A stretch of DNA of 64,000 bases from Mangifera indica (lineage: Eukaryota; Streptophyta; Magnoliopsida; Sapindales; Anacardiaceae): NCBI RefSeq assembly GCF_011075055.1, contig NC_058138.1, positions 21,984,928-22,048,927 of the forward strand. Direction: 5' to 3'. Shown here one piece after another: positions 1-12,597 of the stretch (its first letter is position 1; each line of letters starts with the position of its first letter). Made by a program: the position numbers and the translations under genes. A model generated the notes under the pieces. It was given only the letters and a program-made list of their open reading frames with translations. It made no database searches and was not told where the DNA came from.

Positions 1-1
1 T

Positions 2-214
2 TTTTATCATCCAATTCACAAGCATAGAACCTCATGGTCAATAATGTGCCAGTCATTAATTGGTTATGTTGCTGCTTGTAGATTACAATCACAAGACATG
101 ACCACTGCGTTTGCTGGAGAAGATTTTCATTCTTGTAAAGGATTTGGGAATGCAAAGGGAGAGAGTGAAGTAGATTTAAGAATCATCGGGCAAATTTCCC
201 TTCGAGAGAGATAA
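2..214 (+). CDS. Possible C-terminal coding end of an unidentified gene (partial, enters from left)
   Basis: A reading frame is open from base 2 to a TAA at 212-214, 70 codons with no start needed because it continues off the left edge. Its translation is of mixed composition, not low complexity: it contains CQSLIGYVAACRLQ near the start and DLRIIGQISLRER at the end. I do not recognise the family. A shorter version is possible, because TTGTAG at about 85-90 could be an intron acceptor. An open run of this length can occur by chance in a 64-kb window, so this is a candidate only. The next 2.5 kb contains no further open frame. Confidence 0.33.
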   Translation, partial: FYHPIHKHRTSWSIMCQSLIGYVAACRLQSQDMTTAFAGEDFHSCKGFGNAKGESEVDLRIIGQISLRER

Positions 215-2769
215 ATTGTTGTAATTGTTCTGATGAGGTACCATCAGGTTTGTAAGCATCAGGGTAAGTAAGATATTTGTTGCACAATTTTATATATTAG
301 TATTTTTGCCATTCTTCAGATGTAGAATTTATATATCAAAACTTGGGGACCATTGTTAGTGATCCAATCATATAATCAGGATGATTTAATTGTTGGATTG
401 GTAGTCAAAAATAAAATGAAAAGAAAAACAAGAAGGCCAATTTCAATGGCTGGTATCAGCAGTAACAGAATCTCATCACTCTCTACTCCTATGCTTTTTT
501 TCATAGAGGGAGGATTAGGAAGATAACAGTCTCTGCTCAAAACATGAAGGGTCTGAATGGAAAGTTCTTGGTATCAGGATCTGGAAAGTTGACATTGAAA
601 AATGTTTTTTTGGTGGCAATGTTTTGATTGGTTTGGAAAAGATATTAAAGAGTTTCCAAACTACACATTAAAAATTAGTAATGTGTTTTGAGTAAGACTA
701 GTTTGCTTTTGTAGTTAGAGAAGAGGACAGGTAAGTGATGTCACACTCTGCTCTTTACCAACAAATCAAATGAGGCATTGAAAAGGTTTTATTTTTGTCC
801 TGAAGCACCAAAACATAGCTGTGATAACTTATATTTATTTGTTTGTTTTTCAAGAAACAATTAAAACACTTGTCCAATATTGTCAAAAAAGGGCTTATAA
901 AATTCATCAAATTCTTAGAAAATATTTAAAATATTGAATGAGTGTTTTAATAATGGCCAAGGGTGTTTTATTACTTTCTAAAATTAATAAGAATTATGTA
1001 TATCTAATTTTGATTATTTAATTGAGTATTTAAATAATATGTTATAATATGAGTAGGTGATTTTAAAATAAGAATAAAGTAAAATATAATCACATCATAA
1101 TACATTATTTAGGCATCTAATTAGGTATTAATAACTGGGTATATATCATTATTGTTCTAAAATGTTTCAATCAAATAAGACTCAACACAAAAGTGGGGTT
1201 ATAAATGAGTCAGACCGTTGAAGAGTTACTCATATCTTGATTCATTTATCAAATTTATTGCTATTTGAATTAGTAATTTTGGTTAAGTATAATATTGATA
1301 AACTCTTAAAAGGTTATAATATTATATTTACATCAAGTTATGAGGTTTAACAAATTTTTTAAGTAAAATTCAAGTCCTCATTTTGATTCAGATCAAGCTT
1401 TATACTTATATGACTATGCAAAATATAAAAATAAATACTATTATAAAGCATTCGAATATTTTCTTTAAAAAAGAACAAAGTAATTCTTGTATAGGGATAA
1501 TGAAGAACCTTAGTTATTTAGCTAAGTAAAGTTAGAAAATATTTACTCTAGCTTCTTTACAAAGTCATTCCATAAGGCTAAGTGACATTATCCCCATTTA
1601 AAACTTTTTAAAAAAAAATAGAAGTGGATTAACATCTCAATCAACCTCACACTTTTTTTCTTAGCTTCAACATTACATTGATTGAAAATAATTATTTGAT
1701 CTTGATTTATGTCAAATTTATTTTAATATGGATATTATTTTCATAAACTTTGAAAAATAATCAAACCCATTTCAAAGAATTAATTATATTAATGATAAAA
1801 ATAACTCAATCTTACAATGAAAGATTGTACAATTGTGATAAGGTTATTTGAAGGAAGGTCAATTTTCATAGAATTTTAATTGCCAATTAAATGTCATCTC
1901 CAAAACTATATCCATATTTTGCATGTTAACAACATTTGAATAATAATTTGTCAAAATTACATCCAATAATAACAAATGGATTTTATGAATATTTAAATAT
2001 ATAGTATCAACTATATATTATGAAGGAGATAAGAATCCAAGGCATTGCCTTTTTTTGCACATTTTGAATGTAAAAAGTATTACTATTCTTAACTTTACCC
2101 AATTTTACATGTGAAAATTCATAAACAAGGAATTTCTCTCTCATTTTATATTAGCTTATCATCAAACAAAATTATTGTAGTTTAAGTTTTGATTTTATAA
2201 AAGCTATGTGCATCACCCAATTGAATTCATAGATAACATGTTATCATATAATTAAATATTATATTATCTTTAATTAAAATTATTTAAATATATAATGATG
2301 TGAATAATTAATTAAATATTCAAAATTAGATATATATATATATATATAAAAAATTATGTTTTATTATAAATATATAAATAAATTACCATAAAACTGTTAG
2401 GATTATTAATGTATTAATATCATATTAATTATTGATATGATAAAAACAGATAAAATTAAAAATATATTTACTTTTGTATAATTAAAGTTAATTCAACATA
2501 ATTTCAATAATATTATCAAATTGGTTTCAACTTAAATTTACTTTAATAAACTATTATCTTTAATTTAAACAAAATCCACTAGTTAAAATGGGCAGATTAA
2601 ATTACCATAAGTAACATTCAAAAAATCATGTTAAAATCTTTTAATTTGGTAATATTTTTGAGGTCCTTAACCTTTCTATTTCCAATTACTTGCGTGGCAA
2701 ATTGGCAATACATGATTGGTCAACAAAATTTTCATTTAGGCTGAAAAAGACACGCACGTACCCAAATAA
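215..2769. other. AT-rich intergenic region, no gene seen
   Basis: Very AT-rich sequence with short simple repeats, for example a TA run near 2331-2348. I see no frame with protein-like composition on either strand and no paired terminal repeats. The last few hundred bases become less AT-rich toward the U-box gene and probably contain its promoter. Confidence 0.5.
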
Positions 2770-2789
2770 TTGACCGATCATATTTGACT
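2770..2789 (+). promoter_or_regulatory. Pair of W-box-like cores upstream of the U-box gene
   Basis: TTGACC at 2770-2775 and TTGACT at 2784-2789 lie 14 bases apart, about 280 bases before the start codon of the U-box E3 gene. Both match the TTGAC[C/T] core bound by WRKY factors, which is common in promoters of plant stress and defence genes. Such short motifs arise often by chance, so function is only inferred. Confidence 0.25.
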
Positions 2790-3062
2790 GTGACTAACTC
2801 AACATCCTCCCCTGTGACCGTATCATTACTCAGCACTAATTTTTCAATAGACAGCCTCCTGCGGCAGAGGGCCAACAGAGTTCGCTAGTGTAAAAATAAC
2901 GAAGGCAAGCCACACCCGGTCTCTGCTTCTCAACCGAAGAAGAAGATTCTATGGCTAACTTGTTATGAGTTACATACCCAGTTTTAAAAAAAGTTTTTTG
3001 GTTTATTTGCGGTTCAAAGTTTCTATCTTTTTATATAAGTTTTGCTTCTGAGACTGGTCTTT

Positions 3063-5104
3063 ATGGCCAACCCAGAAGCTCAAGAGACTGATCATGGTAG
3101 CAGGAAGGTTTTTGAGTTGAAAAAGGAGTTACAGAGGCTTGTAAAAACCATTCTTGATGAAGATGATTACAGCATGCAAGTCACTGATGAGGCCTTGAGG
3201 GTCTTGTCTTGTCTAAAAGAGTTTAAGTTGAAGAAATCTCATTCTTTTAATGTTGACTGTTTGAATGTTCCTGAGGTTTTCAGGTGTCCTATTTCTGGGG
3301 AGATTATGGTTGATCCTGTTGTATTGGCTAATGGCCAGGTTGGTTATTGCTTTTCTTAATTTTAGTTGTTAGTATCTGGGTATGTTTGTGTACATACGTA
3401 AGGGGTTCATATCAGATTTATTTTTTTATTTTTAAGTTGGTTGGTTGAAATTTGTGTAGGGTAGTGGTGATAGGATTGCTAAGTGTTCAATCCTTTTGAG
3501 ATATTATTCTTCTTTGGAATTTTGTTATATGGGGTTTGGATTTTGAAGAACTGTTTTGTACTGAATTTGAAACCTTTTTGCTGTGTTAGGTGCCTCAACT
3601 TTCTAGGCATTGGGGCACTGTAATCTTGTGCAATTTCTACTTTGAGAAATTCGGAAAGTTTCTTTAGTGTGACTGCTGAGATTTTTTTCTGGATTTCCCT
3701 TTCTATATATTTTAATTAATAAATTGTTGGCAGATTGCCAAACTTTGATGTAGAAATCTGAATGTTAGGTGGGAGTTCCAAGGCCTTATTACATCGTCTA
3801 ACCAGAAAGTTTAAGCTCTGTAATGTATGGTAATCTTTTGGTTTCATTGCACAAATTCTGCTGTGATCTTCAGCTGGAGTGCAGACGTCTCTAGAAAAGT
3901 TTCATTTTCTCTGCTTCTTGTGGGGTTTCTGTGAATTTTTCATTTTCATAATATAAATTATTTGATAAACCACAGTATTATTTGTTTTGGTTCTAAATCT
4001 GTGTTGGATTTGCAGACTTTTGATCGCCCTTGCATCCAGAAGTGGCTAAATGAGGGCAACAGAAGATGCCCCCAAACCCATCAAGTTCTCCCCCACACAG
4101 TCCTCACTCCCAATCACTTGGTCCATGAAATGATTTCACAATGGTGCAAGGACCATGGCACTGAGCTGCCAAAAGCCATTCAATATAATGATGAGGATTT
4201 TGTTACTAATGTTGACCGAAGCTATTTAAATTCACTGCTTGAGAAGATGTCATCTTCTATTTCCGAGCAGAAAGAAGCAGCGAAAGAGCTTCGGTTGCTA
4301 ACAAAGAGGATGCCATCATTCCGAGCCCTTTTCGGTGAGTCAACTGAGGCCATTCCCCAGTTGCTATATCCACTTTCACCTGGCAGAGCTGATGATACTG
4401 ATCCTGACCCTGATCTCCAAGAGGATTTGATCACAACTGTACTCAACCTCTCAATTCATGACAATAATAAGAGACTAATTGCTGAGGATCCATTGGTCAT
4501 ACCTCTGCTTATTGATTCCCTGAAAAGTGGAACCATTGAAACTAGAAGAAATGCTGCTGCAGCACTATTCACGTTATCGGCCCTAGATTCTAACAAGCTC
4601 ATTATTGGGGAATCAGGGGCTCTCAAACCCTTAATTGATCTTCTAGAGGAAGGGCATCCATTAGCCATGAAAGATGTTGCTTCTGCAATATTCAATCTTT
4701 GTATTCTCCTCGAGAATAAAAGGAGGGCCGTTTATGCAGGGGCAGTCAGGGTGATTATGGGAAAGATCATAAACTATACACTTGTAGATGAGTTGTTGGC
4801 CATTCTTTCAATGCTTTCGAGTCATCAAATAGCAATCAAGGAAATGGTTGAACTTGGTGCAGTTCCTTGCTTGCTAAGCATCATAAGGGAGAGCACCTCT
4901 GAGCGCAGCAAAGAAAATTGTGTTGCTATTTTGCATAGTATCTGTTTTAATGATCAGAGTAAACTGAGGGAGATTGGGATGGAGGAAAATGCCAATCATA
5001 CGCTTTCTAGGCTTGCACAAGATGGGACTTCAAGGGCCAAGAGGAAGGCCAGTGCCATTCTTGAGAGGTTGAATAGAGTTGCTTTAATTGCACATACAGC
5101 TTGA
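3063..5104 (+). CDS. PUB9: U-box domain-containing E3 ubiquitin ligase with ARM repeats (PUB9-like)
   Basis: Two coding exons, 3063-3338 and 4016-5104, joined by a phase-0 GT-AG intron, give 454 aa. Residues about 73-145 form a U-box (RCPISGEIMVDPV in exon 1, then TFDRPCIQKW and the conserved RRCPQT in exon 2). The fold is interrupted by the intron right after the GQ, a position used by many plant PUB genes. From about residue 170 the protein is a run of leucine-rich armadillo repeats (for example ETRRNAAAALFTLS and NKLIIGESGALKPLIDLL). U-box proteins recruit a ubiquitin-charged E2 and the ARM repeats bind substrate, mostly in cytosol or nucleus. The start at 3063 gives MANPEAQ; the frame is open a little upstream (TTG codons) but this is the first ATG. 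A five-codon upstream ORF (ATG at 2951, TGA at 2966) may lie in the 5' leader. Assignment to the PUB9 group is by overall resemblance from memory; the U-box/ARM class is secure. Confidence 0.9.
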
Positions 5105-8100
5105 TGAAATAAACCCCTTAATTCAGAAAAAATCCCAACATTCCATCCTGTAAATACTCTTGTTCCCCAATATACACATTTATTTGAGCTGATTTCTGTA
5201 ATAAGTTAAAACATATTTGTACACCGTTCCTATACTCAAGGCAAGTTTTGGTCAATCTCATGCTTATAGATCTGCAAAGGATATTGTATATTCAGCTTCA
5301 ATATTCATGAATTCAATCCCCATCCCCGTCCCCGTCCCCGTCCCCGTAGGGGATATCAATCCCCGTCCCCGACCCGTCCCCGCTACGGGGATGAAAATGA
5401 TTTCTTGTCCCCTCTCCGCAAAGAAAAATCTCCTCCCCGTACCCGCAAAAAAAAAAACATTCTTTTTACCTTGTAAATACAATATAAATATATTAAATAA
5501 CAAAATTAAGGTAAATTAAAATTAATCTACTATTTCAAATATCTTAAATATAATATATTAATTCCTTTAATATTCACAACAAAAACCTAAATAAATTTAA
5601 AAAACATAAATAATTTAAAACTATAAAAATATATTAGTATTTTAAATAAATATATTAATATAAAAGGACAGGGATAGGGGCGGGGAGAGGACACATGTAT
5701 CCCCATCCCCGACTCGTCCCCGATTGTGGGGGTTTTTTTCATCCCGTCCCCATTCCCTTCCCCGTTTCTATTGGGGAAACCCCTTCCCGTTAGGGTCGGG
5801 GCCCCTAAAGTTAGGCCCAAATTGCCATCGAAAGTTTCTACCTTATTTCTGAACCTATGAATTCTCATATTTTGTGCTGGCCTTGAATATTTAATTAATT
5901 ATATGGGATTATCTAATCAGAATTGCGATATTTAACATTGTTGCCTTGCGATATTTACTAGGGTCTCCATTGTTACTGTCACCAACTTTTAAGAGTGTCG
6001 GCACCATTATACTAAAGCTCTATTCAATACAAACGTTTAACAAGTTGAATAATTTTAGTATATGTTTATGCTACCGACATTTTTGGTGGGCACTCAACAG
6101 TTGGCCATGGCTAGAAGAAAATATTAAGAAAATGGGTATAGTTAGAAACAGCTGATGTTGAAATCCTGTATAAAAAACTTGATGCGCTGACTGGTTTTTC
6201 CATCACTTTGCTTCTTTCAAGGACAATTGTTCATCCTCACTATTAGAAATAAGAATTTTCAAATCAAACAATGTGTTAAATTTGCACCAATAGATCCTTA
6301 ACCAGTGGATGAGGCTTTTTTTTTTTTTTAAATCATGAATCTTCTTTTGATTTTTTAAAGCAGATCTTGAAATGAGCTAACCATCCTGCCTAATGATAGG
6401 CTGGTCTAAATGTGACTTTTGACAGTAATATTTCTACCATTCTTCAGAATTCTTTGTTCTCTTTCAACTCCCCACTAATTATGGCTGATTTTAGCAGCGT
6501 CATTTGTCCGTAGCCCACTTTGACAGCTCCCCAGAATTATATATTCTTATAGGCAGCATTGCTTGCTTCACTTATCACCCTGTTAAATATTCTTGGCAGA
6601 TTTTGTATCACAATCATCCAATTTCTGAACAGATTTTCCTAACCCTTCTTCAGAATTGTGGATTCAATTTATCCAATTTCTCCTGAAATATATTCACCTA
6701 GTCAAGCTTAAAAAATTGAATCTCAAACTCATAGTTAGTAATGTGATATGTGACAATAGACAAGCATCTTTTCCAACATATGGACGATATTATCATTTTG
6801 GGAATTCAAAGGGAGGTGGATAGATCCAAAAAATGAAGTCAATTTCAATCAAGCATGCATTTATGTGAAATTATCAAAGCAATGTTTTTGTGTTAGCTTT
6901 CGGTTAAGTGGTCCTTATATAAAGGAGGGGAAGTGATTTAATTCTTTAGAAAAAGCATAAAGATTGATCCTTTGACAGTGGAGTAAAAGTATCAAATCAG
7001 TGGATCAGCTTTTATATTCCCTTATCTACTGGTTTACATAACACCCCAGCAGTAAAGGCATTAGTCAAGCCCTTATCACTTCTCAAAGAAATTAACACTA
7101 AGGACAAAAAAACAAAACAGTATATCCACTAGGAGTGGATTCAAACCCAACCGGCTCAAGTTGGCCTTGATAGTTGATTCGAACAAACTGAGCTTAAACT
7201 GAAGATGGATCAGCTCGTCAAGCTCAAGCCACGTCTTGCAACCACATCAGAGCTAATAATAACCATTTCTCTTTCTGAATTTAAGTCCTGCATCGGTGGT
7301 AAGGAGTTCGTAGATATTTAGTGCATTGTATCTTTAGTATGTTGCTCTCGACCCATAAATCATCTGTCAAAAGCATAGCAGGTTCATGCATGCACCATTG
7401 CTGCTTTCATTCAATGTGAAGTTTAGCTTAATCTGCCTTGTCTATATCACTTTAATGCAGCTATCTGGAAGCAACATATCCACTATGGAATCTAAGTAGA
7501 TATTGTTGGGCTCAGGTCCGCATGGACTACAATTGGACTCCATGCAAACTAGGATCGGGTTTAATCTGAATTTCCAAGAATTGGATTTGCTTTTATTAAA
7601 CAAATCAAGTTTCAGTAAATCTAAATATTTAAATTCAAGCTAACTCAAATATACTTCAAAGTAAAATTATTTTTAAGTTTTAATTTATTGATCTTGAATT
7701 AACTTTTTTATTTTTAGATCGCTCTCAAATTGGGTCTCATTCAGACACAGCCCATATTGAATCTGGTTCTTATGCCATCAATAACAATAATTTATTAAAC
7801 TCATTATTTCATTTGGCCACTTTGATAAAGCAGCAAAAGCATCCACTAATTACGAGGCTTGCAGCAAAGTTTATTTGTTTTTGTTTGTGGGTTGAGTTCA
7901 ATTTAGTGGCCACTAACTTGGCGTCTTGGCCCTTCTCACCAACAGATTGGACCCATTTCGGCTGAACAGTTGCATGTCCACTATGCACTGAAGAAAGTAA
8001 GAGTCATTAAAATTATTATACATTTTTTGAACCAGAAGGGTATAATCATATACTTCCAAGTTACCCAGAAAATTTTCAAACAGAATTTTATTTCACAGTT

Positions 8101-8814
8101 TACCCATTATTGATATTCCTAGAAAGATTGAAGCTTAAAATCCATTAATCATGAGAATCATTACATTGAATGTGAAACTCATAACAATAAATACAACCTA
8201 TTGTGTGGTCAAAATTCCTTCAGTCAAATTCGCACATTTGGCGCTCAAATAGTAGATAACTATTGAATTCGATATATGGTTAGATATATTACCTATATGC
8301 AATTTAACTCAAAATACAAGTTTACATTTAGAATTAACAAAAAGATGAAAACTTCGAAAATTATCACTATTCTCCGAATTTTTTCATCATATACTCATTG
8401 GTTTCTATTATCAAACTATTTTGTTTGATACTATTATTTACAATTAGAATGCAATTATCTTTTCTACCATTTCCCAAAGGACATGATTGTTCAATAGTAA
8501 CGAACGTTATCAACATTCATTGTGTTATGCTCTATCTTCTTCTCCTATGAATTCAACATTAGTGCAATTTTCAGCATCCACACAACCAATCCACTGTAAT
8601 GTAAACTTAATAACTGTAACAAAAACAAGATGAAAAACTAGCATCTATTCTTGAATCTCAGTCTGTCACAGCTTGATTTTAGCTAATATCATACATTAAC
8701 TTTGGCGGAAGATAATGTGCAGAGAGAGCAACTCATTGGCTAAACAATACATCTTTAATTTTATGAATCAAACACTCCCAAGAGAGAAGCTTGTTGTGAA
8801 GATCCGAACACAAC
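5105..8814. other. Intergenic region with one GC-rich repeat element
   Basis: This gap contains the 3' flank of the U-box gene, the GC-rich CCCCGT-type repeat listed separately, and otherwise ordinary AT-rich sequence. Short open frames at 5946-6155 and 6504-6686 have no recognisable features. Near 7130 the sequence resembles one end of a hAT-type MITE (TAGGAGTGGATTC), but no matching second end was found. The 3' untranslated region of the minus-strand RIN4-like gene probably occupies the last few hundred bases. Confidence 0.5.
5318..5805. repeat. GC-rich CCCCGT-repeat element, probable non-autonomous DNA transposon remnant
   Basis: The left part has consecutive CCCCGT units followed by a short palindrome-like block (TACGGGGATGAAAATGA at about 5381-5400). 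The right part, about 5664-5805, carries the same kind of GC-rich blocks, including CCCGTCCCC and GGGGATAGGGG-like runs, around an AT-rich core. GC-rich ends around an AT-rich centre in an AT-rich genome is the pattern of a degenerate MITE. I could not define perfect terminal inverted repeats or a target duplication, so class and exact borders are uncertain. Proline-rich translations through this region are low-complexity artefacts. Confidence 0.4.
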
Positions 8815-10228
8815 TCAAGAGGCACATGCAGGCACCAAGCATGAGAAGAATCCTGGCAGTTTCTTCTACATTCAAATAAACAAACACAATCAAGCTTAGT
8901 TGATAAATAAACCCAGAAAAATATTCCTATAATTACAAAAACAGTAAATTTAGAGACCAGACTGAGCCAGAGGCCTGCTATTCCTGAGCACTAGACACAG
9001 CATTTAAGATATGAACTCATCACCACACCCTCTGCTTAGCTCATCAAATTCTCCCTCCTTCACCTGGCTCCATCTGGTCAGGTGCTTTCTTATATTTAAT
9101 GACCCACCAATCCAATAATATATTGATATTCATATATATGACATTTAAATGATATTATAGCATTTTCCTCTGCATATTACGGCATTGTCCTGTAAACTGA
9201 TTTATTGTGATGAAGAATTTGAATTGAATTTTGTATCCTTCGAACATTTTATTCAAAAGTTGATAACTTTCCAACCACTCCCACCAGGGGACCCAATACT
9301 TTTCAACAACTAACAGAACTTTCAGGGTCCGGAAAGTTCACAGACGTTTTTTTCCTCTCCGTAATCATCAGAAATTCACCTGTTTAGACAGATACTTGTA
9401 TTTGATAATCAACTGCTTCTTACTTTAATTTTAATCTCTTGATTGCTTAAAAATGAATGAAGATAAGTTTAAAACTGTTGGGAAATTACCCGCTTGTGTG
9501 AGCGGAGGAGTTCCGGGGGTATTTTGTAGAGATCTTCGTCGACGGCTTTGGGAGGTCGAACGGGCAATGGAGTGGGGGTCACGACGCCGTATTTAGAGCG
9601 TGGTGGTGGTGGTTGTTTCCTTGGCGGTTGAGTTACGTGACAGTCACACACCTTCTTCACTTGTTGCTGCTTTTTATGCTCCTTGACTTGCAGGCCTCGC
9701 TTTTCTCCCACTCTTGTCTACAAATTTTGTGTTTCACATTCCAAAATAATGAATCCCTTCATGATTATGTTTAATCTTCATTTCATGATTAATATCACAT
9801 TTATACACTAATCAAGATTAATAAAATTGATGCTGTTTTTTTTTTTTTTCGGAATATGCAGTTGAAGAAGCAGCTTTAATTCTTGCTGATACAGTTGGAG
9901 AAAAATACCAAACCTTTCTGGGAGGAGCAACATTGACATTACGAGGAGGTTTCTGATAATTGACAGCGTATAAATCGCCGCCACCACAGCCACGACGGAT
10001 GTAAAGATCAGATTCTCCAGACGAAGAACTGTAGCGAAGCAACCCCGCTTGTCTTGCAGACTCAAAGTACTGAGTAATCGGCATCTCGTTTGAATAATCC
10101 CAGTCTCCAAAAGCCGGAATTTGTCCACTCCTTCTGCAGTAATATTCCTGAAACCATAAGAACAATATAATTATGATGTTATTAACAAACAAAAAAACTT
10201 GCATAAAGATTTTGCTACTTACATCCAT
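8815..10228 (-). CDS. RIN4-like protein with N-terminal NOI domain (AvrRpt2-cleavage-site family)
   Basis: Four exons on the minus strand, all phase 0: 10228-10223 (ATG GAT only), 10147-9914, 9717-9490 and 8865-8815, giving 172 aa. The first exon has only two codons, followed by a GTAAGT donor. Residues 12-34 are the NOI motif: IPAFGDWD (the class cleaved by the bacterial protease AvrRpt2) followed by YFESAR. The middle is basic and proline-rich, with VDEDLYKIPPELL before the last exon. The last exon encodes KKLPGFFSCLVPACAS, which fits the conserved cysteine-containing C-terminus of this family. Those cysteines are the likely lipidation sites that hold RIN4 relatives at the plasma membrane. 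If the last intron is retained, exon 3 reads to a TAA at 9469-9471 and this tail is lost. RIN4-type proteins regulate immune signalling and are guarded by NLR receptors; that role here is inferred from family. Confidence 0.87.
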
Positions 10229-10555
10229 TGTAATGAAAGATGGAAACCGAGACAAAAAGAAGAAGACCAAGACAATGAGAAAGACAAATTGGGGGTGGGG
10301 GTGAAAAGTATAGTGAAAGACTATAGTAATTTAAAAGGTATAGAAAAAAGGGTACGGGGATTCTGACGAAACCCAGAAGAAAAATAAATTCTTGGTCAGA
10401 ATTACAGAGCGAGAATCTAGAAAGAAAGATACTTGAGACCAGTTCTTAAATGGAAAACAGTAGCAGTACACAACAACAGTAACAAAAGCAAAAGGGGCGA
10501 AAAAAAAGCACTGGGAGACTGAACTCTCTCCCTCTGTGTCTTCTCTTGAGGGAGG

Positions 10556-10563
10556 TTAATATA
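10556..10563 (-). promoter_or_regulatory. Candidate TATA box of the RIN4-like gene
   Basis: On the minus strand the sequence TATATTAA lies about 330 bases before the ATG at 10228. A pyrimidine/purine-rich stretch typical of plant 5' leaders follows it. A start about 30 bases downstream would give a leader of roughly 300 bases. Position and sequence fit, but nothing here proves use. Confidence 0.35.
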
Positions 10564-10749
10564 AGTTTATCAACTTTTTCAGAAAATTTTAATTGGCCGA
10601 AATGAAAGAGCCAAGCTTTTTTTTCAACTCTAATTGCTTATTTTAATGTATTGTGCTGGATTCACACGGCTTTTTGGGCCCCAAAGAATCAGGTTTGGGA
10701 GTTCTTAACTGTTAAGTCAGCGGGTGTTGCCGTGAAGGCATTGCTTCTT

Positions 10750-11475
10750 GGCCAAAGGACTATTTTCCACCCCCTCTTCCCCTCCCTACCCAAGGCTTAG
10801 TGCGTTCTCAAAGTTTTGCAATAAAAGTATTATTTTATTAATAATATTAAAAATATATAAAATTTATTATATATTTTTTTCATAATTTTAAAAATTAATA
10901 ATTTTACTTCTATCCAAAATTTTGTAGTTTTCAAAAATAATATTTCTTCCTTTTCCCTCTCTCTCAAAAGAAAATTTATGGTTTATTTTTTAGAAACTCT
11001 CTAGTCACCATCTCTAGTCATTAGAGAAAACGTTTCAACTTATCATCTTGTTGGCGACCCTTCATCTTTCCAAAACTTATAAATGACGCAACGAAGACAC
11101 ATCTTCGTCACTTCTTTTTACGTTAAAGAGTGAAGATCTAGTGGTCGACGAGATAAGGGTTAAAGTGTTATCACCAGTGGACAGAGATGGTAGCCGAAGA
11201 GTATATGAAAAATGATCCTTAAATTTTGGGGAGAAGAAAAATATCATTTTTTAAAATTAAAAAACTTTAGATAAAAATAAAGTTATTAATTTTTAAAATT
11301 ATAAAAAGAAAATATAATAAATTTTATATTTTTTAATATTAATAAAATGATATTTTTATTTTTATTTTTATTTTTTAATAAAAATTATTTTATAAATAAG
11401 GTTTTTAATTTTTTAAATAACATAGATATAACTTTGAGAGTGTGCTAAAATTTGTGGGGAAATAGTCCTCTGGCC
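10750..11475. mobile_element. Long-TIR Mutator-like MITE, copy a
   Basis: The left end reads GGCCAAAGGACTATTTTCC. The reverse complement of the right end reads GGCCAGAGGACTATTTCCC, so the two ends are near-identical inverted repeats. Flanking 9-mers (TTGCTTCTT and TTACTAATT) agree at six of nine positions, a plausible old target duplication. There is no transposase frame inside. Four related elements in this window (11825, 17165, 22291, 37814) share the terminal sequence, three of them with better 9-bp duplications. Confidence 0.65.
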
Positions 11476-11824
11476 TTACTAATTTACCAAACTCTTAAAA
11501 AAAAAAGCCTTTTTCTTAGGTAATCATGCATACAGAAAAGCGCTTTGGCATCCTTGCTTGCTTAAGCAGTCATAAATAATAATAATAAATAGCTTAGGGT
11601 TCTACTGTCTGCATTTGAGGCCTTTCGCTCAGTTTCTGCAGATTGGAAAGTAAAACTGCTTTTCAGAGAAGTACTTTCTCAGTAACATTAATTCAAAGCT
11701 CGTTAGGGTGTTTTACTTCACTGGATTTTGAGTTTGGGGACATCCATCACTTATCAAGATTTGTATACGGAGTCATAAATTTGTGTGAAAAAAGTGATTC
11801 TGGCACATTAATAATATTATTAAT

Positions 11825-12597
11825 GGCCAAAAGACTTGTTCTACCAAGATTAACTGCAATTCTTAATCCATACTCTCCCTTTATTTTTTTTTATATATTA
11901 AAAACTATTATTCATATATAAAATTTTGTCAAAAAACTTAAATAATATTAAAAATAAAATCATTATTTAACAAAAAATTTTTTTAATTGTTCTCCCTCAG
12001 TGTGAAAATCTAATAAACTCCTCCAATTTAAAAATATAACAATCTTTTCATCTAAAATTTAAAAAGTGATAATTTTTCTTCTAGAATTTTGAAACCGTCA
12101 TTGGAGACGGCAGAGTTCATCGTCTCCAATTATGTTGACTTTCTTTTTCGACTTATCTCTTCCTACCAACTTGTTTCCACGCACCAATGGTAATGATTTC
12201 CTTCGATGAAGACGAAATCGTTTTCACCAAAATGTTTTTATCTTAGACAAAGACGATTTTATCTTTGTTCGAAACTAAAAAACACTCCAATGAATATGAT
12301 TGGAGACAATGAACTCTGTCATCTCTAACAATGGTTTCAAAACCCTAGAAGTGAAGAAATTGTCACTTTTCAAATTTTAGGTGAAAAAAAATTGTTAGAT
12401 TTTTAAACTGAGAGGATAAAATTGTAATAAAACTTTGATTTTTAAAATTTTTTTGATTAAATAATAGTTTTAGTCTTTAAATTTAACTTACAATTTTAAC
12501 ATAATTTTATTTATAGGTGAGATTTAAAATTTTTGAAAGTTAAGAGAATAAAAGTTTGGAATTAATCCTAACCTTGGTGGGAACAAGTCTTATGGCC
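11825..12597. mobile_element. Long-TIR Mutator-like MITE, copy b
   Basis: The left end GGCCAAAAGACTTGTTC pairs with a right end whose complement is GGCCATAAGACTTGTTC. The inverted similarity continues inward for well over 100 bases, including GACGATTTCGTCTTC-like blocks in the middle. The flanks ATTATTAAT and TAAATTAAT share six of nine bases. No coding capacity was seen. Confidence 0.62.

Noticed and set aside
5217..5519. Open frames with Pro-Val or Gly-Thr repeats on both strands
   Set aside because: They are translations of the CCCCGT hexamer repeats and have no other protein features.
7130..7780. Possible further hAT MITE starting TAGGAGTGGATTC
   Set aside because: Only one end is visible; no inverted partner or 8-bp duplication was found.
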